DNA from: Proteobacteria bacterium UBA6921
GTDB taxonomy: Bacteria > Pseudomonadota > Gammaproteobacteria > SG8-11
Length of the DNA stretch: 8,067 nt
Assembly (NCBI GenBank): GCA_002450895.1
Contig: DKAR01000229.1
Coordinates: 7,461 to 15,527 of the forward strand
Direction: 5' to 3'
The notes under the pieces are model-generated. The model was not told where the DNA came from. It did no database searches and saw only the letters and a program-made list of their open reading frames with translations. Below are positions 1-6,650 of the stretch, piece after piece. Position 1 is the first letter of the stretch. The number at the start of each line of letters is the position of its first letter. The position numbers were made by a program, and so were the translations under genes.

Positions 1-258
1 TGCCCCGCCGAGAAGGCGAATGAACCGGGACCGTGCAAGCTCTCGCGTGGCCTCGTCCTGGTCCGATTGAGAAAGCTCCCACAGTCGATCGAAATCAACG
101 ATGCGTCGAATCGCCGCTTGCCGGACGCTGGCGTCCGAATCTTCGCGGGCCACCTGAAGCAATACCGTACTTTCGTCGGCACGTAGTTGGGCTACGGCCT
201 GTTTGCGCACCTGTGGATCGCGGTGCTGCCATTTTGGTTTGAATAGTGAGGAGAACAT
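1..258 (-). CDS. HEAT-repeat protein, DUF349-like, N-terminal part (cut by left window edge)
   Basis: An open frame of 86 codons starts with ATG at 258 and runs without a stop off the left edge. The product starts MFSSLFKPKWQHRDPQVRKQ and continues with short amphipathic helical pairs rich in Arg, Ala, Asp and Leu, such as SDASVRQAAIRRI and DEATRELARSRFIRLL. This is the typical start of proteobacterial DUF349-containing proteins, where a basic FKPKWQH segment is followed by HEAT-like repeats; the DUF349 domains themselves would lie beyond the edge. No signal peptide is present, so it is probably cytosolic. Its function is not established. No good Shine-Dalgarno sequence precedes the ATG. A strong hairpin upstream suggests a transcription unit separate from the lipoprotein gene. 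The family call rests on motif memory and is fairly but not fully secure; any other HEAT-repeat protein is the alternative. Confidence 0.72.
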   Translation of the reverse strand, partial: MFSSLFKPKWQHRDPQVRKQAVAQLRADESTVLLQVAREDSDASVRQAAIRRIVDFDRLWELSQSDQDEATRELARSRFIRLLGGA

Positions 259-295
259 CGCTGCCGCAGTCAGACTTCAATTTTGGCGAGGCGAT

Positions 296-301
296 ATTCT
301 A
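296..301 (-). promoter_or_regulatory. possible -10 element for the DUF349-like gene
   Basis: On the minus strand TAGAAT matches the sigma-70 -10 consensus at five of six bases. It lies about 38 bases before the ATG at 258, which would give a leader of about 30 bases. No convincing -35 hexamer is found 16 to 18 bases upstream (GCCCAA or similar), so this is only a candidate. It sits just downstream of the hairpin at 319-354, a sensible place for a new promoter. Confidence 0.2.
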
Positions 302-318
302 CACGAGCCCTTAAGGAT

Positions 319-354
319 TTGGGCGCCGCGAGTCACGCAATTCGCGGCGCCCAA
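319..354 (-). terminator. strong GC-rich hairpin after the lipoprotein gene, terminator-like but without a U tract
   Basis: A perfect 13-base inverted repeat (319-331 and 342-354, arms TTGGGCGCCGCGA and TCGCGGCGCCCAA) encloses a 10-base loop. It begins 10 bases after the TGA of the lipoprotein gene, exactly where a transcription terminator is expected. Neither strand has a run of T after the stem (the minus strand continues ATCCTTAAGGG), so it is not a textbook intrinsic terminator. It may stop transcription weakly, protect the 3' end of the upstream mRNA, or mark a Rho-dependent stop. Confidence 0.5.
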
Positions 355-364
355 TCGATCAGCA

Positions 365-775
365 TCAGGGCAAACAGGGACTTGGATAGGAGTACAACGT
401 TCCTGAAACCTTAATCGTCAAACAGTACGGGTTTTTGTGACTTTTCATTATTACGACGGTATCTACGTCTTGAACCGTCGAAGTCGTTAACGAATCACAG
501 ATATTATTTTCCGGAGTCGCTTTGCCGCAGTAGGGACCAAACTTTTCCTCCAACTCCGGCGTGCAAAGCTTGCAGGCCGTCGCCGGGTTTCCGTCTTTGT
601 CATACACCGTTAATTTGGAATCTTCGCCGATCACGATTCCCAATTTCGAATTGGCCGGAAGCCGCACTTCGGGATGCCCTTTGTCGATCGACTGGCACGC
701 TGTACTAAATAACAACATGCTGCCGAAGACTCCTACGTGAACCAACGGATGTTTCCATTTTGCCAGTTGCTTCAT
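365..775 (-). CDS. small cysteine-rich predicted lipoprotein, unknown function
   Basis: This encodes 136 residues that I do not recognise as a named family. The N-terminus MKQLAKWKHPLVHVGVFGSM is followed by LLFSTAC, a hydrophobic stretch ending in a lipobox-like site with Cys27 as the predicted lipidated residue. Ser instead of Leu at -3 makes the lipobox slightly unusual. The mature part has six more cysteines (68, 71, 83, 93, 118, 134), including one CxxC (CKLC). A CxxCH haem site is absent, so disulfide bonds or metal binding are likelier. Residues 45-60 (LGIVIGEDSKLTVYDK) look like beta-strands. The start at 775 is chosen because GGAGG lies six bases upstream and because the signal peptide begins there. 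An upstream TTG at 859, overlapping the stop of the preceding gene, would add 28 residues that fit no export signal. It follows the FecR-TPR-barrel gene by 80 bases, so a role with that protein is possible but unproven. Confidence 0.8.
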   Translation of the reverse strand: MKQLAKWKHPLVHVGVFGSMLLFSTACQSIDKGHPEVRLPANSKLGIVIGEDSKLTVYDKDGNPATACKLCTPELEEKFGPYCGKATPENNICDSLTTSTVQDVDTVVIMKSHKNPYCLTIKVSGTLYSYPSPCLP

Positions 776-781
776 ACCCTG

Positions 782-786
782 CCTCC
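782..786 (-). promoter_or_regulatory. ribosome binding site GGAGG of the lipoprotein gene
   Basis: A perfect GGAGG lies six bases upstream of the ATG at 775. It is the clearest Shine-Dalgarno sequence among the genes of this window and decides the start in favour of 775 over the TTG at 859. Confidence 0.75.
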
Positions 787-797
787 ATGACGTGTTG

Positions 798-819
798 AAA
801 AAAGGGATTCCTGTTCCCC
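798..819 (-). terminator. possible weak intrinsic terminator between the FecR-TPR-barrel gene and the lipoprotein gene
   Basis: Read on the minus strand, GGGA (818-815), a 7-base loop and TCCC (807-804) form a short stem, extendable by one G-T pair. Six T follow directly (803-798). The U tract is good but the stem is only four to five pairs, so any termination would be partial, leaving read-through into the lipoprotein gene. Confidence 0.3.
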
Positions 820-855
820 GACCGGCCGAACGGCATGCATCGCTTAAGGCGCGAA

Positions 856-3800
856 TCAAAATCTCAAGCTGGCTCGTAGTGAAATGGTGCGCTCCGGATA
901 AAACAGCGGGATACGCGGCTCGTTGGTCTGAAAGTTTGTATCTTCGTAACCAAAATGACGATCAAACAAGTTATTGAACGCAAGGCTCGTGATTCCGGTG
1001 CCTTTGGCAAAACGGTAGCCGAGCACTACGTCGAACAGCTCGAAATGCTGGGAGCTACGATCGAAACCGTAAGGTGAAGCACCTTCCAGATGCGTCATAG
1101 CCACTTCTTGGCGAATGGCGGTCGCTTTGAATTGCACTGACCAGCCGAGCGGACCCGCAAGGTGTAGAGTAATCGGAAACCGTTGAGTCGTTTGCCCACG
1201 CGGTAACGTCGGATCCTCGTAAACATATTTACGTGAGAATCTCTCAAAGAAATATTCGACACCCAGCGCTGTTCCAGCCCCGGGAGTCCAGTACCAATAA
1301 AGGCGATGATCCAACTCGTCCTCATCTTCTTCTTTGGTTTGATCCGGGAACGGGACTTGTAATTCGCGTCGCGTCACTTCAATACCGGTTCTCGCGCTGC
1401 TGGAAATCCGATGATCCAAACCAGCTCCATAGCGGGTCGCCAGCGTTGCATTGTAGTCATCGTAAAACTGATTAAAGCCAGCAACTTGCGTCGGCTCCAG
1501 TGTTTGGTCAGCAACAAGAATTCTCTTCAGGTTTCGAAACGCGGCGAGCCGTAACGTCGTGGCGGGTCCAATATCCCAAAGCATCCCAATCTTTGGGTTG
1601 AATTTGTGTTTTGAAATCTCTGCGCCGGAATAAATGTCGTACGTCAAACCCAATGTCAGCTGCGCCGAGCCGGGCGAATGCGACGTCCAGTACCCGTACA
1701 AACTGTTTTGGGTCACACTCGGATTCTTTTCTACATGATCGAAAAACGCCGGAAACGGTGGAATGATTACCTCGGCATCGATACTTACTTCGCTATTGCT
1801 ATCTACATATGAGTATCCCGACACCCAATCCGACTCGCGATCCTTGCTGATGTACTGAATCTCGCCCAAGTAAGCACGATCTTCGGCCTGCGTCGTTGCC
1901 TTGATCTCACTAATTTCATCCGCATGATCTTGAAAGTCCGTTTGTTTTCGAGTGGCGCGCACGAAGCTTGTCAGCAGGTACGATGACGAATCGAATTGGT
2001 GTCGAATACCTGCTCGCTGCGAGCGGGCGTCGACACTGCTGTGGTCTTTAGCGAAGAAGTTGTCCGGATCAAAACGAAGGCTGATATCCCCGCGTTCGGT
2101 TTGACTCGAACGAAGTTCAATTTGTGCACTGGTGAATGGCCCCATCGCCACTTGATAGAACCCGGCGGTGACATCTCGCGTGAAATCCGCGTTTTCGCGG
2201 AAGCCGTCCGTTTCGAAATGGAACTGTCCTGCGGTCGCGGAATTTCGATCACCAAGATAGGACAATGAGACTTCTTCGGAAAAGGTATTGTTACTTCCCC
2301 CAAGCACGCCGACGCGTGCGCTCATGCCGCCGCGCATCAACAAGGCGTTGTATTCATTCAATCCGCCCGACAACACATTGCTTCCATTGAGAACGGACAG
2401 ATCGGTTTCCGTCAGCTCGGGCTGGATGGGATTTTGGCTCAGCGGTTGCAACAGTTTCGCTTGCAACAATTCGCTGACGCGCGCAATTTCGTGGCGCGGC
2501 AAACCGGCATACACATCCGCCAGAAAACGGTGCGCCGTGTAATTGGTCGGGTCGATATTGACCGATTGATATCCCTCCACCAGCGCGTACTGGTCAAACC
2601 CGAGTTCGGTGTACAGACGCGCCAGGTTGGTGCTGCGCACGGCGCGATCCTCATCAAGCAGCAATCGCGAGCGATACACCGCGCGATTGTCGTTTAAATC
2701 AATGGAGCGCTGCATATTTTGCAGTGCTTCGACCGGACGGTTTTGCGCCTGCTTCAGCAGCGCGTCATAGAACCATGGCGTCGGATCATTCGGATCAAGC
2801 TGTTTGGCGAAATTAAACTGTTGCTCGGCAATGGCGTCGCGTTTTTCATCGAAATAGGCCTTGCCGACATAGCTGCGCAACAAGGCGTTGCGCGGATCGA
2901 GACTGGTAGCGATTTCCATGTCGGCGCGGCCGTCGGCGAGATCTCCCAAACGAACATGCGTCAAACCCAAACCCAGCCGCGCGAGCGGTGCCGCCTGGTC
3001 ATTGGTCGCCGCCTGTGTAAATTCGTCCAGTGCGAGATCGAATTCACCGCGCAACGACGCCGCATAGCCACGCACGGTATGCGCCTGCGCGGATTGCGGG
3101 TTGTACTTGAGCGCCCACTTCGCGGCGACCTCGGCTTCTTCAAGTTCGCCGATCATGAGCCAGATTTCCGCAAGGCGTGCCCAGGCGAGCGAATTGTTTT
3201 CTTCTTTTTTGACTGCTTCCCGCGTCACATACAGCGCCGCGTCCAGATCAAAACGGACCTGCTGCGCGTAGGACATCGCGAGCAGACTGGCCGCGGACGA
3301 CGGATCCACCGAAACCGCTTTTTGTGCCAATGTCAGTGCCGTTTCGCGCTGATTCTGAACGGCGGCGATGACCGCTTGAGTCGCAATGAGATTGCTGTTG
3401 TCCGGTTCCAGTTCGGCGGCGCGGCGAAGTTGTTCCAGCGCTGCGCTCACCTGACCGTTTGAAAGCAACACGTTCGCGCGATAAATCATCAAGCGCGCAT
3501 CACGTGCATCGTCCGGCGCTTCGGCAAGCAGCTCGAGCGCCTTGCGCATATCTCCGACGCGATACGCATCAATGGAATCTGCGATGGCGGGCCGCCAGTT
3601 CTCGGCAACGGTCCGGGAGAAGTCGTAGCGTTCAAAATCAATCACGCGCGGGTAATACAGCGCCCATTGCACAACTTCCATGGGCTCGTCGATCGGCGCT
3701 TGGCGCGGCCCATCGCCAACAGCGGTCACGGCACTCTCGCCGCTGCCAACCACAACGGATCCCTCATCATTGCTGGTCTTGACGCGCCCTTCGGACACGA

Positions 3801-4260
3801 ACACGACCGCCTTCTTTTCCGCCACGCTGACGACGAACTCGGTTCCCTCCACCGCGGCATTTACAAAAGGCGTTTTGACCGTCAGCGCACGGGGCACGCG
3901 GCTGATGAAATGCCCAATGCCTTTCAGCAGTTCAACAACGGAGTAACCGTTTTCGACGGCAACCGGAATGACGAGAGTGGAATTTTCGCCAAGTTGAACG
4001 TTGGTCTGTTCCTGCTCGAGACGAACAATTGCACGACTGGACTGCCGAACGGTGACTTTGTCGCCGGGACACAGTTTCGTATCGAAGGGCGCGGGAACCC
4101 AGGCCTCTTCGCTGCGCAGCTGCATGTCGACGTATCCCTGGCTGGATACGACACGCGCGGCATAGGGCGAGCATCGGTCATCGGCGTGAGCCGTGGAGGC
4201 AAGACCCATCAGGATCGAGAGTGCGATGGGCCGTCCGGAATTGTGCGCGGATATTTTCAT
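856..4260 (-). CDS. exported FecR domain - TPR array - outer-membrane beta-barrel protein (TonB-receptor-like barrel, no plug)
   Basis: The protein has 1134 residues. Residues 1-26 form a signal peptide (IALSILMGLASTAHA, cleavage before DD). Residues 33-180 are a FecR domain with LCPGD (C64) and TPFVNAAVEGTEF (130-142). About 225-590 is a run of roughly ten TPR-like helical pairs, for example AALEQLRRAAELEPDN. From about 634 to the end it alternates beta-strands and loops, with barrel motifs FNPKIGMLW, LEPTQVAGFNQF, NNLFDRHFGYE, and a final YPERTISLRASLRF ending in Phe, as outer-membrane barrels do. I find no TonB box or plug. Start 4260 is preferred over ATG 4293, which would put 11 charged residues before the signal peptide; neither has a strong Shine-Dalgarno. 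Likely role: outer-membrane protein with periplasmic FecR and TPR parts, for sensing, scaffolding or export. PgaA and BcsC share the TPR-barrel layout but lack FecR. The family is, as I recall, found in proteobacteria beside CHASE2 cyclases; substrate unknown. Confidence 0.9.
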   Translation of the reverse strand: MKISAHNSGRPIALSILMGLASTAHADDRCSPYAARVVSSQGYVDMQLRSEEAWVPAPFDTKLCPGDKVTVRQSSRAIVRLEQEQTNVQLGENSTLVIPVAVENGYSVVELLKGIGHFISRVPRALTVKTPFVNAAVEGTEFVVSVAEKKAVVFVSEGRVKTSNDEGSVVVGSGESAVTAVGDGPRQAPIDEPMEVVQWALYYPRVIDFERYDFSRTVAENWRPAIADSIDAYRVGDMRKALELLAEAPDDARDARLMIYRANVLLSNGQVSAALEQLRRAAELEPDNSNLIATQAVIAAVQNQRETALTLAQKAVSVDPSSAASLLAMSYAQQVRFDLDAALYVTREAVKKEENNSLAWARLAEIWLMIGELEEAEVAAKWALKYNPQSAQAHTVRGYAASLRGEFDLALDEFTQAATNDQAAPLARLGLGLTHVRLGDLADGRADMEIATSLDPRNALLRSYVGKAYFDEKRDAIAEQQFNFAKQLDPNDPTPWFYDALLKQAQNRPVEALQNMQRSIDLNDNRAVYRSRLLLDEDRAVRSTNLARLYTELGFDQYALVEGYQSVNIDPTNYTAHRFLADVYAGLPRHEIARVSELLQAKLLQPLSQNPIQPELTETDLSVLNGSNVLSGGLNEYNALLMRGGMSARVGVLGGSNNTFSEEVSLSYLGDRNSATAGQFHFETDGFRENADFTRDVTAGFYQVAMGPFTSAQIELRSSQTERGDISLRFDPDNFFAKDHSSVDARSQRAGIRHQFDSSSYLLTSFVRATRKQTDFQDHADEISEIKATTQAEDRAYLGEIQYISKDRESDWVSGYSYVDSNSEVSIDAEVIIPPFPAFFDHVEKNPSVTQNSLYGYWTSHSPGSAQLTLGLTYDIYSGAEISKHKFNPKIGMLWDIGPATTLRLAAFRNLKRILVADQTLEPTQVAGFNQFYDDYNATLATRYGAGLDHRISSSARTGIEVTRRELQVPFPDQTKEEDEDELDHRLYWYWTPGAGTALGVEYFFERFSRKYVYEDPTLPRGQTTQRFPITLHLAGPLGWSVQFKATAIRQEVAMTHLEGASPYGFDRSSQHFELFDVVLGYRFAKGTGITSLAFNNLFDRHFGYEDTNFQTNEPRIPLFYPERTISLRASLRF

Positions 4261-4315
4261 TGTAGTGGGTCGAACGCGTCGCTCTGCTGTCATTTGGAGC
4301 CGTGACTCTTCGCCG

Positions 4316-4349
4316 CTCGCGCGAGATTGGTGTACCGCCAGAACACCAA
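4316..4349 (-). repeat. palindrome plus hairpin in the leader before the FecR-TPR-barrel gene
   Basis: A perfect 10-base palindrome CTCGCGCGAG (4316-4325) is followed, one base away, by a perfect 7-base inverted repeat, TTGGTGT at 4327-4333 and ACACCAA at 4343-4349, with a 9-base loop. No T run follows on the minus strand, so this is not a clear terminator for the cyclase gene. It could be an operator or a structured 5' leader between the candidate promoter at 4362-4390 and the start at 4260. Short repeats like these can also occur by chance. Confidence 0.35.
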
Positions 4350-4361
4350 CGAGTGCGGCTA

Positions 4362-4390
4362 ATGGTAATCAAATCGCGACGATGCGACAA
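4362..4390 (-). promoter_or_regulatory. candidate sigma-70 promoter for the FecR-TPR-barrel gene
   Basis: On the minus strand TTGTCG (4390-4385) and TACCAT (4367-4362) are separated by 17 bases. Each matches the -35 and -10 consensus at four of six positions. The element lies 24 bases after the cyclase stop and would give a leader of about 95 bases containing the hairpin at 4316-4349. The match is moderate, so it is only a candidate; transcription from the cyclase gene could also continue through. Confidence 0.25.
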
Positions 4391-4414
4391 CCAAGCGAAC
4401 CGGATGGTGAAAAT

Positions 4415-6586
4415 TCACTTAATGTTGATAGAGACGGTTCCGTCCCAGTCGGCAGCGGGCGGCGCCGCCTGGAACTCGCGACAGCGCGCAGTGAAAAATT
4501 CGATCGGACCATCCGCGCCACCGGGAGGCCACGCCAAATCGAATTCGGCCTCTGCGCGCTCCCATTCGCGCTGCAGGAACAACTGACGCGCCCGCTCAAA
4601 TCGTGCAATTCGATCTGCGGCTTCGCGTTCAAGTCGATCTGAAATTCCAATCAGCTCGACGATGCCCACGGCCTGAGATTTTCCCGCAAGCCGAAAGCGG
4701 CCGAGCCGACGCACCGCCAGCCCTTCGACGCCCTGCATGGCATCTTCGGTCGCCAGGATGCGTGTGCCCAACGTCTTGTTCAGCCCCTGCACGCGCGCGG
4801 CCGTATTCACCATGTCGCCGACGGCGCGATATTCGTAGTGTTCTCCCGCGCCGATATTTCCCAGCGCCATTTCGCCCGCATGAATTCCGATTCGTGTCGG
4901 CAAGGACAAGGGCTGGTCGCGATTGAACTTGTCGACGGACTGCTGGAGTTCGATCGCAGCCTGGCAGGCCGATTGGCGACTGCGGACGTCCGGCGCATTC
5001 AACGATGTCCAGATCGCCATCATGGCATCGCCGACGATGTCCGACACAAACCCGCCGCGACGCGCCACGATCGGAAACAGCGCACCATAATAACGATTCA
5101 TGAACTGGCTCAGCACGGGCGGCGACATTTTTTCGGACAGCGCCGTGTAGTGCTCGGCATCCGTCGCCACGCAGGTTCCGTACACCAGATGTTGGGTCTG
5201 CCGGCCCGCGGCGATGTCATCGGCAATTTCGTCGATGATCCCCGCGGGAAGATAGCGCTGCAGCGCATCACGAACGCGCCGTTTTTCCCGACTCTCTTCG
5301 AAATATCGCGCCAGTGTCACGCCGAACAGCGCGACGGGAGTTTGCAATGCGAGCGGAACGAAGATGGGCAACCAAATATTCGCAACTGAGAAGAGCGAAA
5401 GCGCCGCGCCAAAGTAAACGCCGCTGACGACAATGGCGCCGCCGACGGCAGCGGCGGTCGGCAAGGACTGGCAAATGAATGTCACGATGATTGCCCAGAG
5501 CAACACTAGAGCCAGCGCTGCGCCTTGCGGCAAGGGACGTATCCAATCTCCGGCACGAATGTTCGCATAAGCGGTCGCACTGATTTCAACACCTCCGAGA
5601 TCGACGCCGTCCGGTTGCGAAAACACCGTATGGAACGTATCGAGCTGGTCCGTCTGCAAGGGTTCCGATAATCCGATAAAAACCGCCTTCCCCTTGAACC
5701 ACTCCGGGCGGGTTTCCTGAAGCGCCCGATAATAAGGAATCGTCGGCAGCGTCCGCGCCGGACCGTAGTAATTGAGATAAATGCTTTCCGGGGCAGAGTA
5801 CGCTGTCCGCAACTGTTTCAGCGGAGGTGGAACGTTTTCCTGGCTGAGCTCGCGCCAACGCCCGCGCATCTTCGTCATGACGGTAATGAGTCCCGGGCCG
5901 CGCACCGCGTCGGCGAGCGTCGCCGGAAGTTCCAGTCCTGAAAACGCCGGCAGCCCGACCCATTCCGGGTACAACTCCGCGTCGGCCAACTGGGTCATGA
6001 CCACCGGAAAAGTCGGAACGCCGCCTGCGCCGGCTTTGAACGTCCACACCTGGTTAACGCGCTTCGGAAATTTGGGCAGCGGAAAAATTGCGGCCCCACG
6101 GGCCTGCGCCAGCAATCCCGGAAGCGGGAGCTGGATATTCTCGATTCGCAATTTGGGATCCATGCCGCGCACGTCGAGATACGAAAACAACAACACGTTT
6201 CCTGCGCGCGCGATGGCGTCCGCCAATGCGTCATCGTCTTCTGTTGTTTGGGGCTGTTTGAACATGACGTCAAACCCGATGGCGCGGGCCCCGGCATCAT
6301 GCAGGCGATCGACCAGTTGGGCATGCAGACGTCGCGGCCAGCGATGCGGTTCGTTCGGAAGCCCCAATTCGTGGGCGGACTGCTTGTCGATGCTGACCAC
6401 CACAACATCGTCCGGCGCGTCGCGGGGGCCGCGGGCCGAGAACATCCAGCTCAAGTCCGCGTTTTCAGAGATGTCCTGCAGCGGAGGAAACAATTGCGCG
6501 GACCCGCCGCAGAGCGCGACGGCCGCAGCGACGATCAGCAGCTTGCCTCGAGACGACGATTGAAAAAACCGGGAACGCAATGACAC
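4415..6586 (-). CDS. CHASE2-domain class III nucleotide cyclase (adenylate/guanylate cyclase family), inner membrane
   Basis: The 723-residue protein would make a cyclic nucleotide in response to an extracytoplasmic signal. Membrane segment 1 is about 15-31. Residues 35-345 form the periplasmic CHASE2 domain (DVVVVSIDKQS, RAIGFDVMF, FKGKAVFIGLSEP, GVEISATAYANI). Three more membrane segments lie at about 354-373, 378-398 and 402-425. A linker (FEESREKRRVRDALQRYLP) leads to the cyclase domain, 465-645. The two metal Asp are D476 (TDAEHYTALSE) and D520 (VGDAMMAIW). The transition-state residues N594 and R598 (GDMVNTAAR) are present. The usual substrate-selecting Lys and Asp/Thr are replaced by D516 and R587, so the nucleotide made cannot be read from the sequence. 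A helical tail, about 650-723, ends the protein. The start is GTG at 6586; no strong Shine-Dalgarno is visible. It follows the kinase gene by 64 bases and precedes the FecR-TPR-barrel gene. Full length for the family and apparently intact. Confidence 0.95.
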   Translation of the reverse strand: MSLRSRFFQSSSRGKLLIVAAAVALCGGSAQLFPPLQDISENADLSWMFSARGPRDAPDDVVVVSIDKQSAHELGLPNEPHRWPRRLHAQLVDRLHDAGARAIGFDVMFKQPQTTEDDDALADAIARAGNVLLFSYLDVRGMDPKLRIENIQLPLPGLLAQARGAAIFPLPKFPKRVNQVWTFKAGAGGVPTFPVVMTQLADAELYPEWVGLPAFSGLELPATLADAVRGPGLITVMTKMRGRWRELSQENVPPPLKQLRTAYSAPESIYLNYYGPARTLPTIPYYRALQETRPEWFKGKAVFIGLSEPLQTDQLDTFHTVFSQPDGVDLGGVEISATAYANIRAGDWIRPLPQGAALALVLLWAIIVTFICQSLPTAAAVGGAIVVSGVYFGAALSLFSVANIWLPIFVPLALQTPVALFGVTLARYFEESREKRRVRDALQRYLPAGIIDEIADDIAAGRQTQHLVYGTCVATDAEHYTALSEKMSPPVLSQFMNRYYGALFPIVARRGGFVSDIVGDAMMAIWTSLNAPDVRSRQSACQAAIELQQSVDKFNRDQPLSLPTRIGIHAGEMALGNIGAGEHYEYRAVGDMVNTAARVQGLNKTLGTRILATEDAMQGVEGLAVRRLGRFRLAGKSQAVGIVELIGISDRLEREAADRIARFERARQLFLQREWERAEAEFDLAWPPGGADGPIEFFTARCREFQAAPPAADWDGTVSINIK

Positions 6587-6601
6587 GGATTGGCAGCGGT
6601 C

Positions 6602-6624
6602 AAAAAGTGAAAGGCCCCAAGCCT
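6602..6624 (-). terminator. possible weak terminator between the hybrid kinase and cyclase genes
   Basis: On the minus strand AGGC, a 5-base loop and GCCT (6624-6612) are followed by TTTCACTTTTT. The 4-base stem is short and the T run is interrupted, so this may be chance. If real, it would partly separate the kinase transcript from the cyclase, whose GTG start is only 16 bases further on. Confidence 0.2.
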
Positions 6625-6650
6625 ATCACACCGGAACCCGACTGCCGGGA

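Noticed and set aside
776..859. An N-terminal extension of the lipoprotein from a TTG at 859 overlapping the previous stop.
   Set aside because: The extension carries no export signal, while the ATG at 775 has GGAGG at ideal spacing and starts a lipoprotein signal peptide.
2338..2890. A 13-base direct repeat CAACAAGGCGTTG at 2338-2350 and 2878-2890.
   Set aside because: Both copies lie in coding sequence and encode a similar NALL segment; there is no sign of a mobile element or regulatory role.
2719..3462. A 247-codon open frame on the plus strand inside the TPR region.
   Set aside because: It lies wholly opposite the TPR coding sequence, which has clear repeats. The plus-strand product has no recognisable domain and is the usual mirror of a GC-rich gene.
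856..4260. Naming the barrel protein a siderophore TonB receptor or a FecR anti-sigma regulator.
   Set aside because: No plug, TonB box, fecI-like gene or inner-membrane anchoring is visible, so either name would mislead.
3667..4305. A 212-codon plus-strand open frame opposite the signal peptide and FecR domain.
   Set aside because: Its opposite strand encodes well-defined domains; the product shows no family features.
5781..6563. A 260-codon plus-strand open frame opposite the CHASE2 domain.
   Set aside because: Low-complexity Ser/Ala/Pro-rich product with no domain, antisense to a convincing cyclase gene.
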